Shown here piece by piece: positions 14,218 to 25,378 of a stretch of 64,000 nt of DNA. The stretch's first letter is position 1, and each line of letters opens with the position of its first letter. Origin of the DNA: Paralvinella palmiformis. Lineage: Eukaryota > Annelida > Polychaeta > Terebellida > Alvinellidae. The DNA lies in assembly GCA_025642065.1 (NCBI GenBank), contig JAODUP010000165.1, forward strand, positions 1 to 64,000, in the 5' to 3' direction. The position numbers and the translations under genes are program-made. The notes below the pieces were generated by a model. That model saw nothing but the letters and a program-made list of their open reading frames with translations. It was not told the DNA's origin and did no database searches.

Positions 14218-15130
14218 CAGTTATTTAGTAAGCTGTGCACCCCGGAACTGGTTCGTGACAGCCAGATATAACCTACGAAATGCTATTAACACTCAGTTAT
14301 CGACCAGATAGTTAAGACCAGACTCCGGGGAGAACATATTGAGAGTCAGAAGACATCGCGTCATCGTAGGGCCAGGTTAAGCTTCAATCGAGAAAATCAG
14401 AATTGGCAGATCGCTAATTGACCAACTGCTCTGTTTCACGGTATTCCATAATGATGGTCGAATGAGAATTTGAAGAGCCCTGGAAAGTGGTTTACAGCAT
14501 GTAATGTGGTCAAAGTGCATTGATTTATTTTGTTCGTTTGCCAACCATTATGGTAATAGTCGGCATACTGCATGAATACATTAGTATATTCCTACTTAGA
14601 TATTTCAGAAATATTACGAAATCTATAATAATTTAATATCTAGTTTAAAAATGCGAAATCTAATAATCAACAAATAAAATCCACTCCGTGTGTATTGTTT
14701 ATTGTTAATGTAAATAATTTGATGTTGTGACAAAGTCTTGTCACTATTTACTTAATTAGGTTAGTGAGATGGTTATATTATTTATGAAGAGCAGAGTAGA
14801 TTTATTTTATCATGATCTATTGTCTTAATATTATATTCTCAGTCGTTATAAAGTCAAACGAAACGTATAGTCTACAACAAACATTGGTTTTGTTCAGACT
14901 TGCCGAGATAATACTATTTTATGATACATGTTGTCAATATAAAGACGGATAGATGTTTTCATAAAGCAACTTATCTTATATGACCATCATATAAGATCCT
15001 CTAAAATGTACACATTCCAGAGTCTTGTGGTGCTGTTTTATAACGTTGCAATTTAGCTGAGCGGGGTGAATCAAGTAAAGATGTTAGACCTATTGTTTTC
15101 ATGCTAAGGTGATTGTTTGAACTCACTAAA
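14218..15130. other. No gene recognised
   Basis: AT-rich DNA without coding motifs or clear repeat boundaries. Confidence 0.5.
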
Positions 15131-15500
15131 ACATGCCCAGAATATGTTTTATCTGTGTTGGCCGGTTGACCTTTTGGCCAACAAGGACCAGTATATAAGA
15201 AGCCATGCTGGCCATACAGGCCAGTCTCGGGGCTGTGAAATTAAGTTCCGGGTCTCTTCATACATCTTTAGGATCAGATTCTAAAACTTAGCAATAGCCG
15301 TTTGATTCATCGAGTTTTAACTGGACGTATTTTATATTTCAAAATTTGGACATTTTAGTTTTTGTATTGTTCGAGACCATTGAATGTCGTATTTACTTTA
15401 TTTCAGTTTATGTTATCACAACGAGAAGTACAGGTTTTTGTATTGTTCGAGACAATTGATAGTCATATTTATTTTAGTTTCGTTTGATTTGTTAAATTAG
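15131..15500 (+). other. Promoter-like block with a direct repeat, possible LTR remnant
   Basis: A TATATAAGAAGCC box lies at about 15191, in GC-richer surroundings with repeated GGCC words. About 165 bp later a roughly 55-bp sequence beginning TTTTTGTATTGTTCGAGAC occurs twice (about 15357 and 15434). TATA box plus downstream repeat resembles a retroelement LTR or core promoter, but no matching second LTR, primer site or open frame was found. Confidence 0.25.
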
Positions 15501-16947
15501 TTTAGTGAAATATCACCGGACTTGCGTCAATCGATTGCCTACAAGTAACTAAGGAGAGAATTTGGTTACAATATTACTAAAAGTTTACACTGAAACGCGG
15601 TTCGTTTGTCGTGTATCTTATGCAATAGAATTATCTTGTGTGGAAATGAAAATTAATTCCATTTAACAATACTTCTACAAATTCAAACATCACTTCACAA
15701 CTCGGCATACACATTAGTCATTTTTTTACGATTTCCACTTCAGTATCACAAATAGGCACCCAGGGGGATCCAAATATATTTCCGCACATGGGAACTTTCC
15801 ACACATCAGTATTCCACACAACAGTGTTCTATTTAGTCAGAATATATGGGCTGTGTTTCGATTTGGAAATATCTTCCACACATCAGTATTCCACGCAAAA
15901 GTATTCCACTGTAGTATATTTATATTTTGCGCTTCTTGGTGTTTCTTTAGTCTTCTAGACTAACGGTAAAATATAACATAATCTTATATTTAGATTAGTA
16001 AGAAGTAAAAGGCATATATAATGCGACTATACATTGTGTATAGATGAATAAACGTTCCTTAAAATCGGGTCGTTCGCTATAATCAACGACGTCCGCCAAT
16101 CCTTAAGCCAAGACAAGTGAGCAAGAAAATTACTCTGAAGTTTGAATACCTTTTCTTGTACACATCATGGTTTTACCATACAATCCAAAACAACTAGTCG
16201 GGCATTAATACAGATACGTTAACTCTTACCTTGTAAGGAAAAGACGTTATTGGCCAATTTTCTAATGTAGCCAGTTCCTCTTACACCGAGATTGATCGGG
16301 AATATCCGAAGAGTCCGACTAGGTCCAATGACCGGAGATAGTACGAGTTTATAATTAAATCGAATAACAATTAAAATGACACGGTTTCTGCTAATATCGC
16401 ACAGCTTTTAAAGCTCGAATAAATGTAGTCCGAAAAGATTTAAATGTTCAAAGTATATTTTGACACGTGCTATTCGCTCGTTTCGTGTACAGAGTAGGAT
16501 CCTTAGACGATATGTGCATGGCTTTCCTAATAATGCTAATATTTTGCCAGCCAAATGCCACAAAGTGGACCGTATTTGTTGTTTAAAACATCTTTCTTTG
16601 TAAATCAAGTGATCAACCAGCCATGTCTGTTTGGCTCACATACCGTCACACGCAGAATGGCGCCACCTGTCGAGTTTCGGAGTAAGGAGACAAACACCAA
16701 GATGCAGTTTGTTTGTTTAACACAAAACATAACAGAAATAACACAATTTAACGCAATACGTGGATAACACTTAAATTGACATAAATATATAACAAATGTA
16801 AAACCTTTGTCTTTTACCTTTATATTTTGTTGGTTAGTTTGTTCCTGGTATTTTTCCACAACATAAATATCAATACAATCTACACCATTAACTGTATATT
16901 TCTTCGGGAATAGTATTTACGAAGATGACAAACGAAACATGCTTCAG
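15501..16947. other. No gene recognised
   Basis: A short word TTCCACACATCAGTATTCCAC occurs twice in 15790-15900. Open frames at 16408-16859 show no motif. Confidence 0.5.
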
Positions 16948-17025
16948 TGATAGCCACGCCTAGATTCGAACTGAGATGGTAGAGATCCGTTTTCTACCAC
17001 TCTACCGGTTAAGCCAATTTGTTGG
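16948..17025 (-). repeat. tRNA-like sequence, probably a SINE head
   Basis: On minus, TTGGCTTAACCGGTAGAGTGG resembles box A and CAGTTCGAATC box B. Stems are imperfect and there is an extended tail, so this is a tRNA-derived repeat rather than a working tRNA gene. Confidence 0.5.
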
Positions 17026-17192
17026 AAAAACGAACGTACGAACTTTTTCTAGGCATGTTATAAAGGATTTGCCAATTTCAAACAAGGCCAATATCAATCT
17101 ATATTACCAGCCCTAAAAACATGCAATACACATGGGCCAGGCGAAGCCATTGAAAGAAAACACAGCTAATTATGAAAATAATCACAAGATAT

Positions 17193-17477
17193 TCATGCGT
17201 TACCTACACAACAATTGAATATTAAACGTTTCTCCCGCGATCGTTTACATCTAGGCTTTCCCCGATTTCTCTCCGTCTCGGTACCTGATTCGTCGTGAGA
17301 ATGGTTGTTTTTATGCTTGTGAATGCGTTGGTGCATGTGCCAGTGATGATGATGGCCATGGTGCTGGTGGTGGTGGTGGCCTTTCTCTGCGCTGGTGTTC
17401 AGAAGGGAAGCCGGTACCCAACCTTTCTTTTCCCCGCCTCGAGCATACCACCAACCAGAATCGGATTTCCTTGAAAT
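17193..17477 (-). CDS. SH3 domain second half, His-rich and basic C-terminus (last exon)
   Basis: The minus-strand exon begins after acceptor CTTTTCTGCCAG at 17477 and is open to a TGA at 17193-17195. It starts ISRKSDSGWWYARGGEKKG and continues WVPASLL: the SH3 WW, GWVPAS and final-strand signature, completing the domain begun in exon 17621-17731. After the SH3 come HHHHQHHGHHHHWHMH, more His/Lys, and a basic stretch GKPRCKRSREKR. SH3 domains bind proline-rich ligands in signalling and cytoskeletal complexes; the His-rich tail could bind metal ions (inference). The last donor-like site (GTAACG next to 17203) leaves open that the exon is spliced on. Family candidates are Dbl-type RhoGEFs or PX-SH3 adaptors; no GEF or PX domain is in the window. 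Confidence 0.75.
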   Translation of the reverse strand: MSRKSDSGWWYARGGEKKGWVPASLLNTSAEKGHHHHQHHGHHHHWHMHQRIHKHKNNHSHDESGTETERNRGKPRCKRSREKRLIFNCCVGNA

Positions 17478-17620
17478 CTGGCAGAAAAGTCAAATGTCTA
17501 CGTGGTTTATCATTGGCTATGGTAATAAAAACTCCCGATAAAAGGGCAGTTTACCCAAACCCTACCATATCTGTCCTACCAATATTGTTGTAAAAGGAAG
17601 GATCAATTCAAAATGTTTAC

Positions 17621-17731
17621 CTTCAATTCTTGCCCTCTGATTATACTAAGGCCATCATCATCCACAGCATCGTAGTCCACCTTTGCATTATAAATCTCTT
17701 CCGTTTCGAGATCAACTATATTACCAGTTAC
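17621..17731 (-). CDS. SH3 domain first half (exon)
   Basis: A 111-bp phase 0-0 exon with acceptor CACAGAGTCAG and donor GTAAACAT. It encodes 37 residues including YNAKVDYDAVDDDG and LSIIRGQELK: the ALYDY-like start, acidic RT loop and the L-S-x-x-x-G-x-x-L strand of an SH3 domain. Joining to the exon at 17477 keeps the frame and gives a complete SH3 of about 55 residues, split by one short intron. All upstream repeated exons on minus also end in phase 0, so they can be spliced to this exon in frame. Confidence 0.8.
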
Positions 17732-18523
17732 CTGACTCTGTGTGAATTACAAAACGATTTTCACTTCATTATATTACATTATTTTATCAGACTGGGTGAA
17801 TCAGTGTGAGTGGCCAGATGATTGAGTGATTGGTTGAGTGGTTGAGTGACTGGGTGAGTGATTGGGTGTTTTGTTAAGACCGAGAACAAACCGGACCTCG
17901 GCATATTGCCAAGAGCCTAACCTACATCTTTTTTATGCATGTTGTTGTTAAAGTGCTTTGGGTGGAAGTTACTACGGGTGGAAGTTTTTCCCAATCCTGA
18001 AACATGTGCTCTAAGATATTTTACACAGTGATCTATGAAATAATATCAGAGATTCTTTTATGTAAATGTCTTTAAGTATCAATACATACATTTTGTTTAC
18101 ATTTCTTACTATAATTAAGAGTGTTTAACTAATTGACTAAACTGCCATTTTAAATCATAATGATAACTTTACAGAACATTAATACTCAATAATTGCTAAA
18201 TTGGTTATTTTGAGGTTAAACTGAAAGGAAAGGGAACATTTGGGAAAATAAATACTCTGGTTAGATAATTTAGTAGTACGGTTATGAAAATACTGAACTA
18301 CTACTAATGCTACTAGTGCTGGTGCTGCTGCTGCTACTACATATAATAATAATAATATTAATAATTATAATAGTATATTAGCAATAATTATATAATAATA
18401 CTAAGAATAATTAAAACAAATCTTCGCACAAGATTATATAAATAGCATTGTATTGTTGGATCGAGTTGAGTTGAGTTTTTTACATGTCTAGAAAACCAGG
18501 AGTTGGACGCAAAAATAACTAAC
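17732..18523. other. Intron of the SH3 gene with simple repeats
   Basis: Holds a TGAG/TGGGTGAG repeat at about 17803-17873 and AT-rich trinucleotide runs at 18335-18420. No exon seen. Confidence 0.5.
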
Positions 18524-18559
18524 CATTTCCTTTGAGTGTGAATCAGATAAGTTCTGAAT
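18524..18559 (-). CDS. Short delta-type exon (delta-A) of the SH3 gene
   Basis: A 36-bp phase 0-0 candidate exon encoding IQNLSDSHSKEM, with donor GTTAGT. It matches the middle of the delta exons at 23311-23427 and 27143-27259 (QNRSGSHSKEI). It is much shorter than they are. It could be a micro-exon or just a decayed remnant. Confidence 0.4.
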
Positions 18560-18777
18560 CTCTTTATAGTTATTCTTAAACTGAGGACTTCCAGATATTT
18601 AAAAGTAAACTTTATGACAAATTATATAAAACCATATCACCATCTTGTTCCATAGTTAGACGACAGTGGCATCACGTAACTACGTACTGAGTCAAAGAAA
18701 CCTTTCATTGTACTTACAAATGTTGAATAAATCAACAGTTGATGGCCGAATATTTAGGAATATTGATGAACAATTAC

Positions 18778-19132
18778 CTTGGTCTTATCAATCAAGTGAT
18801 GATGTGAGTTAGATGAAGACGTCGTTGATATAGGTCTATCCCTACTGATATCAACAGTTGGTGATGTTTGTATGACGTTTTCCTCATCGGGGATCTTGTC
18901 TACATCAAGTTTAAAATCCTCTGTTATCTCCATGTCGGACATAGACATAGGGGATGTTGTCTTTCTTGGAGATTTTGCGGTACATTTCAGGTCAATTTGT
19001 TTGTTTCTAGGGCTATATTCTTCTTCGTGAGATCTTATACCGATAGCAGCATTTGTATTCTCTGATATACCAGTTTTTGACATGTTTAGTAGCTCTGAAT
19101 TCAACCTTTTATCGCCATCTTTGGTCAAACAG
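18778..19132 (-). CDS. Gamma-A exon, acidic Ser/Thr/Lys-rich segment
   Basis: 355 bp, acceptor TTTACTTTCAG, donor GTAATTG, entering in phase 2 and leaving in phase 0. It opens with CLTKDGDKRLNSEL and then is polar and charged: KTGISENTN, SMSDMEITEDFKLDVD, VDISRD, ending HLIDKTK. No fold is recognisable; composition suggests a disordered region with possible phosphorylation sites. Three paralogous exons lie at 20914-21283, 24894-25207 and 31325-31610. Confidence 0.65.
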
Positions 19133-19212
19133 CTGAAAGTAAATTTTGGTCAATACGTTATCTGATTTCAAAAATAATATAAGCCTTTAAAATATTCACC
19201 TGTAATGCTTAC

Positions 19213-19304
19213 CTTTTGTCCGTGGAAAGATCTTCAATTCCACTTCCTACAATTTTATAAGTCTCTTCCCTTTCAAGACCGGTGGAATTTCTCTTTTCTT
19301 TATT
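19213..19304 (-). CDS. Beta-A exon
   Basis: 92 bp with acceptor TTAATTTAG and donor GTAAGC, phase 0 in, phase 2 out. It encodes NKEKRNSTGLEREETYK...EDLSTDK; the last AG joins the first base of gamma-A to make Ser before CLTKDGDKR. The same length and phases are found in all four beta exons. Confidence 0.65.
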
Positions 19305-19994
19305 CTAAATTAATAAATACAAATTATCATGCTAATGCATTAGATTGTTGTACATGTATATTATGTTGCAATTATATATACTTGACAAAACAATTCTAGG
19401 CAATTCAATCACCTATGTCAGTATTCAGTGTCCTCTTAAATACTGAATTCCAGTTTATCGTTTAACCTGTGCATTGATATAACTACAAGTTCTCTACTCA
19501 GTGAATTGTTCACAACAGAATATTTAGACATGTTATTTTGTATTCAGCATGGACATCATCGGCCATTTACAGATGTGTATGCTAGGTATTGCAGGGATCG
19601 AAGTTAAATACTAGCACCAATAATAAAATGTTTTGGGATTTCAGCTTTTCCACCAACCAGACAACTTAATGAGAATTGTCAACAGAGTTTCAAATTAAAT
19701 TTGGAACAATAATATACACATTTTATACTTTCACAAAAATTAAGCAATATATCGTGGCATTTTCTGATGTTTACCACGGACAAATTACGCTGCATATGCA
19801 TTCTTTATCATGATAACATCAATCGATAATGACCAAATCATTTATTGTAGTAATTTATTTTGGGTCATCAACTACGTATTCCTATAAACAATAAATTGCT
19901 ATTTTGAACATGATAACCATAATCATTTTACCGAGACTAGCTTAGATATTTATTTTCTCCTCAATATATTATTTACATCACATCCAGAACTTAC
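19305..19994. repeat. Intron segment repeated at 31781-32180
   Basis: Words such as CTAGGCAATTCAATCACCTA, CTGAATTCCAGTT and TGCTAG.TATTGCAGGGATCGAA occur in the same order upstream of beta-D. This shows that introns were duplicated with the exons. Confidence 0.75.
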
Positions 19995-20168
19995 AGTAGC
20001 TTGATTGAGTGACATGGATACAATTGCCGCCATGGGTTTCGTTATTCTGCTGGAGCTGGCATCATTTTGATTAGAGATGGTTTTTGACACATTTGAACTT
20101 TCAGCTATTTTGGTGGATTCTTGCAGGTGATATGCTTTGTCCTCCCAAATATTTATCTCCTCTTGATG
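19995..20168 (-). CDS. Alpha-B exon
   Basis: 174 bp (58 codons), phase 0-0, acceptor TACAACTGTAG and donor GTAAGTTC. It encodes HQEEINIWEDKAYHLQ, SSNVSK, NDASSSRITKPMA and ends SLNQAT. It has the same length as alpha-C and alpha-D. Polar, no recognised domain. Confidence 0.65.
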
Positions 20169-20179
20169 CTACAGTTGTA

Positions 20180-20181
<2 letters not shown>

Positions 20182-20232
<51 letters not shown>
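20182..20232. repeat. (TA)n microsatellite
   Basis: About 25 TA units just upstream (on minus) of the alpha-B acceptor; a shorter TA run lies at the same place next to alpha-C (23911-23945). Confidence 0.95.
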
Positions 20233-20913
20233 CATATATGTTTTGGCACAGAACACATTTTTTAACGATATATCCATACATATTAAGCATGCACATGTCC
20301 CAAATCAAACACATACTAGGTTAAATTTCCAAATTTGCTACTTAAGATTCAAGGTGCATTGGAAAATGTAATATGAAGAACCTTTGTAAACTAGTAAATG
20401 TCTTATTTAAAAAATATTAATTTTAAACAACATCAACAACAACAACAATAACGACAATTGAACAAAAACAGAAATCGCAATAATAATAATGCTTTATACT
20501 AAGTTCGAATATTGAACAAGAATGATGTCACAACAGAATTATATCGGCAACGAAATATGACATTTTTATCAATTTTATATAATAGAGAAGAAAAAGAAGA
20601 TTAATGATGGTGCATTTTCGGTACCATCACACGATCGGGTGTTTGTTATTTAAAATTGGAAGCTTGTAAATGACCAGTAGTTGGCTGCTTGAATAAACCG
20701 ACAATATCCAGATATTTAATCCAACAAATGTGATTAAAAATAATCTTTATGGCAAATTACACAAAAACTATAGCACCATTTTTGCTGCCTGGTTATATCG
20801 AATTTATATCACGCGACGATGTACGAAGTCAAACAAAGCTTTCATTTTATTTACCATTTCGAAGGAATCAACACATGGTGACCGAATATTCAGAATAAGG
20901 ATGAAGAATTTAC

Positions 20914-21283
20914 CTTCGTCTTATCCACCAAGTGATCATATGAGTCAGATGAAGGTGTTGTTGATTTGGCCTTATCCCTACTAATATCAACAGTTGTTGA
21001 TGTTTTGGTGACGTTTTTCTCCTCAGGTTTCTTGTCTACATCAAGTTCAGTGTGTTCTGTAATCTGTATGTCCGACATTGATGTAGAGGGTGCTGTCTTT
21101 TTGGCAGTTTTATTACTATGTTTCAGATCGATTTGTTTGTTACTAAGGCTGTTTCCGATGTTATCAAATTCGTCTTCCTGAGATTTTATGCCGACAACAG
21201 CATTTGTATCTTCTGATATACCAGTTTTGAACAAATATACCAGCTCCGAATTGAACCTTTTATCGCCATCTTTGGTCAAACAA
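20914..21283 (-). CDS. Gamma-B exon
   Basis: 370 bp, phase 2 to phase 0, acceptor TTGACTTTCAG, donor GTAAATTC. The encoded segment begins CLTKDGDKRFNSEL and has LFKTGISEDTN, KQIDLKHSNKTAKKT, MSDIQITEHTELDVD, TVDISRDKAKS, ending LVDKTK. It is the longest intact gamma copy; the reading frame is open throughout. Confidence 0.65.
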
Positions 21284-21364
21284 CTGAAAGTCAACTTTGA
21301 TTAATGCATTATCGGATATCGCCAATAACCTAAACCCTTAATAACATTCACCTGTAATACTTAC

Positions 21365-21456
21365 CTTTTATCTATGGAAAGATCTTCAGTTGCAGCTCCT
21401 TCAGTTTTATCATTCTCTTCCCTTTGAAGATCCATATCTTTTCTCTTTTTCTTATT
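21365..21456 (-). CDS. Beta-B exon
   Basis: 92 bp, phase 0 to 2, donor GTAAGT. It encodes NKKKRKDMDLQREENDK...EDLSIDK and joins gamma-B in frame. Lysine-rich start and acidic middle as in the other beta exons. Confidence 0.65.
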
Positions 21457-23310
21457 CTACATTATTAAAAACAAGTCATCATGTTAATACATTGGGTTAC
21501 GGTATTTTCGGCTACAATAATCAATATTAGTGAAAATAAATCAGTCGTCTACGTCAGTATTTTGTGTCTTTTTAGATGTCCAATTCCAGTTTAACTTGTA
21601 CTCAATACATCGATACAACGACAGGAATTGAGAAGACGCTCCGGGGATGTTATTTCTATAGTTAACACTGATGTTATCAGATATTTACAAATAAAATATT
21701 AGTTATTGTAGGAATCGGAAATAAATGGCATCAAAACCAGGGAATATTTTAGGCTATCAACCTTTCTATCAGCCGAACGACTTAAATGCGAAACCTTACT
21801 ACCAGTAGATTACATTATCCAACATTCTTCGTAGTATCTAACACATAACATATTCGAGATGTACGAACGGACATCCGAATTACACGAATAAAGGTAATAT
21901 GCACATTTTATCATTCACAGACACCATGAAATGTTATTTTCTTATGTCTATCGTAGGAAAGTTCCGCCGAATACAAATTATTTGCCACGATAACATCATT
22001 CGATGAGATTATGGAGATAGACAGCGAGTAATATCTCATAAGTTAATTCTCAACAAGACTGATAGAGAAGTATAAGTGAAATATTCGAAATGGCAATGAT
22101 AAGATTAGCGGATGAAATGCATGATTACTTACAACTTTTGTATCCAATATGGGTTTTTTTATAATCGAAACTCAGGGGAAATATATAAGAATGTTGTCAT
22201 TAACATGTCAAGCAATTGTTGTCAACATCGGTCAAGCTAATACTCTACACAACAGGTCTACCGATTACTGATCATGCCGTGCAGACAGTTATTTTATCAA
22301 CGGTTGATGTGTCGCAGATTTTCTACTTAGCTGTTGGACCCACATTAAGTCAACATACTGATATGGCTGAATGAGTAACCAAACCTATTTCACTATTTTC
22401 CAGAATGCCATGGTTATGAAAACATATTTAAAACAGGTTAACATGTAAACTTACTATACAAAACATTGTTTCGCATGCTGATGAGACCCGGTATTAAATG
22501 ATTGTCAGACATCATAACGTTCATTCATCTCTAGGCTTTAATTCTAAGAAACGTTGTGACAAATGTTACATTCATATATGCATTTATTCTTTAATTTGTA
22601 ATATGCCTAAAGTAGTATGCCAGAAGGTGCTCGTTTATGAACACTATGAATGTATGAAGTATCTGTAGCTAGTTCGTAAATTGCAATCGATGACCCGATT
22701 GTTTTCCATCCCATGTTTCAGCGCGGAGCTCCTACAACACAAACAGACGATTTGTGATATAGAACTACGATGCATAACAACAAATTATACAGCCATGCAG
22801 GATATGGGGTCTTCCTAGCATTAGCTTAATACAGACCAGAAAAATAAGCACCAGTGCATTGTCTATTTAAACTTATCACCATTCATTTAATACCCATCTC
22901 AATAAAATATTTATTCCATATAATATGTATCCCACGCCTAGAAAACTCAAAACATGACAGAGTCACAAAATCAAAGTTTTATAAGTGGTTGATGTAAACC
23001 GGTAGATAACAAACAGTTCTCAGCACGAAATATTAAAAACAATGAGGCTGACCCCCATATTTGAGAAAAACTTAACAGGAAAATACCAACAAATATTGAA
23101 AGAACCAAATTTCACTTTCAAACTAGTTTGACCGATTCCATTGTCACTATGTTATAGTTGCGTTTTTCTCACAGCAAATACCATAAAAAATTATTTTATC
23201 CATATAGTCGGATTATATCTCACATCCAGAAGAACCTTGCATTGTATGACAAGATGTAGAATGTCCAGTAGTGGAAATGTGTCAGTAAACAAATATATCA
23301 CCGGACTTAC
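21457..23310. other. Intron between delta-C and beta-B
   Basis: Homologous to 25379-27142. No further exon recognised apart from the flanking ones. Confidence 0.6.
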
Positions 23311-23427
23311 CATAATGATAACTTCATCCTGTCTCGTGTTCTCGCAGATAGAGGCAGAATTAACTGAATGTATTTCCTTTGAGTGCGAACCAGATCGGTT
23401 TTGAGGCATCCTTGCCGACTTCAGTAT
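23311..23427 (-). CDS. Delta-C exon
   Basis: 117 bp (39 codons), phase 0-0, acceptor GATATCTCTTTCAG and donor GTAAGTCC. It encodes ILKSARMPQNRSGSHSKEI, HSVNSASICENTRQDEVIIM. It is almost identical to delta-D 3.8 kb away, much closer than the surrounding introns, which suggests coding constraint or recent exchange. Confidence 0.7.
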
Positions 23428-23718
23428 CTGAAAGAGATATCTCGTGTTGAGAGAGGAGGACAGCCCAATAGACATATTTTAGCCTATTGCGTTATCAACA
23501 CTACCATCACTTGTTCTGATATCACGAAATAAACAAATTTGAGCAATAATTCACCATAATATGTAGCTAAATCCATTATATTTGCAAAATGCTGCCGAAG
23601 GTTCAAATTGCATAATTGTGATAATAAACGCAGTTATCAAACTCAGTCAAGTTGCTTTGGCTATCTTAGTTAATTAGGTCTCCTTAACTGTGTTATTTAC
23701 ATCACATATAGAACTTAC

Positions 23719-23892
23719 AGTAGATTGATTGGGCGACATGGATAGAATGGTTGCCATGGATTTGATTATTCTGCTGGAGCTGGCATCATTTGTATTAGAG
23801 GTATTATTTGACACATTTGAACTTTCAACATCATTAGCCGATTCTTGCAGGTGACATGCTTTGTCCTCCCGAAAATGTATCTCCTCTTGATG
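23719..23892 (-). CDS. Alpha-C exon
   Basis: 174 bp, phase 0-0. It encodes HQEEIHFREDKACHLQ, VESSNVSNNTSNTNDASSS and RIIKSMATILSMSPNQST. Acceptor AAAATGTAG, donor GTAAGTTC. Confidence 0.65.
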
Positions 23893-23908
23893 CTACATTT
23901 TAAAAACA

Positions 23909-23947
<39 letters not shown>

Positions 23948-24429
23948 CAGAAAACACATCTGTTAAATGAGATAACCATATATATTAAGTATGCATATAT
24001 CTCAAATCAAACACATACTGTCCACAATGCATTGATCTGTAATATATATTCAATGTTATTTTATACTAAAATGAGTATTTTTCCTACAAGACATCACACA
24101 CTTTGTTACATTTTTGACGAAATAAAATATATTTTGAATTTAGATGAACCCTCATATTTCAGAAAAATATACCCAATTATATTTGCATTATATAACTAAT
24201 TCATTGTAGCATTTTAACAATAAAATAATAAAAAATAGGTTAAATTTTAAAATGTGCTGCTTATGAGTCAAAGTGCATTAGAAAATTATTATGAAGCAAC
24301 ATTGTGAGCTAGTAAATGCCTTATTTATAATAATGGTAAAAAATCAGGAATAGCAACAACAACAATAACGACAATTGAAACAAAAACACCAATTGCAATA
24401 ATATTAATAATAATAACAATAATAATAAC

Positions 24430-24460
<31 letters not shown>

Positions 24461-24833
24461 CTTTAAAGTAAGTTCGAATATTTAACAAGAATGATCTCAC
24501 AACAGAATTAGATCGGCAGTGAAATATGACATTTTCAGTGATTTTATATTATTAACCAGGAGATATTCATAACATATAATATGATTGTGCATTTTCGGTA
24601 CCGTCACGTGACCAGGTATTTGTTAATTAAATTCGACAACATGAGAATGACCAGTAGTTGGCTGGTTGACTTAAATCGAGGACCTCCAGATATTTAAATT
24701 AACAAATGCGATTCAAAAATAATCTTTATCACAAATTATATAAAAACATATCACCAATCTTGTTGTCTGGTTAGATTTTATTTATATTAACGCCACTACG
24801 TGCTAAGTGAAACAAGCCATTCATTTTGCTTAC
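23893..24833. other. Intron between gamma-C and alpha-C
   Basis: Contains (TA)n at 23911-23945 and an AAT/ACA-rich run at about 24395-24462. No exon seen apart from the possible gamma-C extension to 24834. Confidence 0.6.
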
Positions 24834-24893
24834 CATTTCGAAGGAACCGACAGTTGATGATCGAATACTTAAGAATAATGATGAAGAATTTAC

Positions 24894-25207
24894 CTTGCGG
24901 TTATTCTTCTGCTCATCGTATGATCCAGATGAAGACTTTGTTGATCTAGCCCTTTCCCTACTTATATCAACAATTGTTGATGTTTTTATGATTATCTTTT
25001 CGTCGTGTTTCTTATCTACATCAAGTTCAAAGTGTTCTGTAAACTGTATGTCCGAATATTTGTTACTGGGGTTGTTTTCAGTCTTTTCAAATTCTTTGTG
25101 ATAAGATGTTAAAGCGACAGGAGGTATTTCCGTTCTCCGATATACCAGTTTTGAACAAATGAAGGAGCCCTGAATTGAACCTTTTATCGCCATCTTTGGT
25201 CAAACAA
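24894..25207 (-). pseudogene. Gamma-C exon, frameshifted
   Basis: Acceptor and donor (GTAAATTC) are kept, but the length (314 bp) no longer fits phase 2 to 0. The frame of CLTKDGDKRFNSG runs to a stop after about 40 residues, while the rest, YSDIQFTEHFELDVDKKHDE, is open in the next frame; the break lies near 25110-25140. In this copy and gamma-D the frame stays open past the donor to a second one (GTAAGC at 24828-24833), so a longer exon ending SFEM may be ancestral. Skipping beta-C and gamma-C together would keep the gene in frame. Confidence 0.6.
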
Positions 25208-25286
25208 CTGAAATTAAAGTTTGATCAATTCTTTATCTAATTTCAAGAATAACAAAGCCTTAATAAAATTCACCTGTGATGCTAAC

Positions 25287-25378
25287 CTTTTGTCTGTGGA
25301 AAGATCTATAGTTGAAGTTCCTTTGGTCTTATAATTATCTTCCCTTTCAAGGTTCGTAGCATTTATCTTTTTCTTAGT
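25287..25378 (-). CDS. Beta-C exon
   Basis: 92 bp, phase 0 to 2, donor GTTAGC (weaker than GTAAGC of its relatives). It encodes TKKKINATNLEREDNYK and ends DLSTDK. Its partner gamma-C is frameshifted, so it may not be used. Confidence 0.55.

Larger units (their letters stand above)
20620..23960. repeat. Tandem duplication unit 1 of the SH3 gene
   Basis: This block matches 24560-27790 in order and orientation, exons and introns alike. Corresponding sites are offset by 3,832-3,922 bp (beta exons 21365/25287, alpha exons 23719/27593, delta exons 23311/27143). Introns have diverged by many substitutions and small indels, whereas exons alpha and delta are closer to each other. Confidence 0.85.

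Noticed and set aside
16948..17025. Functional tRNA gene
   Set aside because: Box A and B are present, but the acceptor stem does not pair; the same holds for the tRNA-like pieces at 40670, 41131, 52390, 52985, 53740 and 54440, which belong to SINEs.
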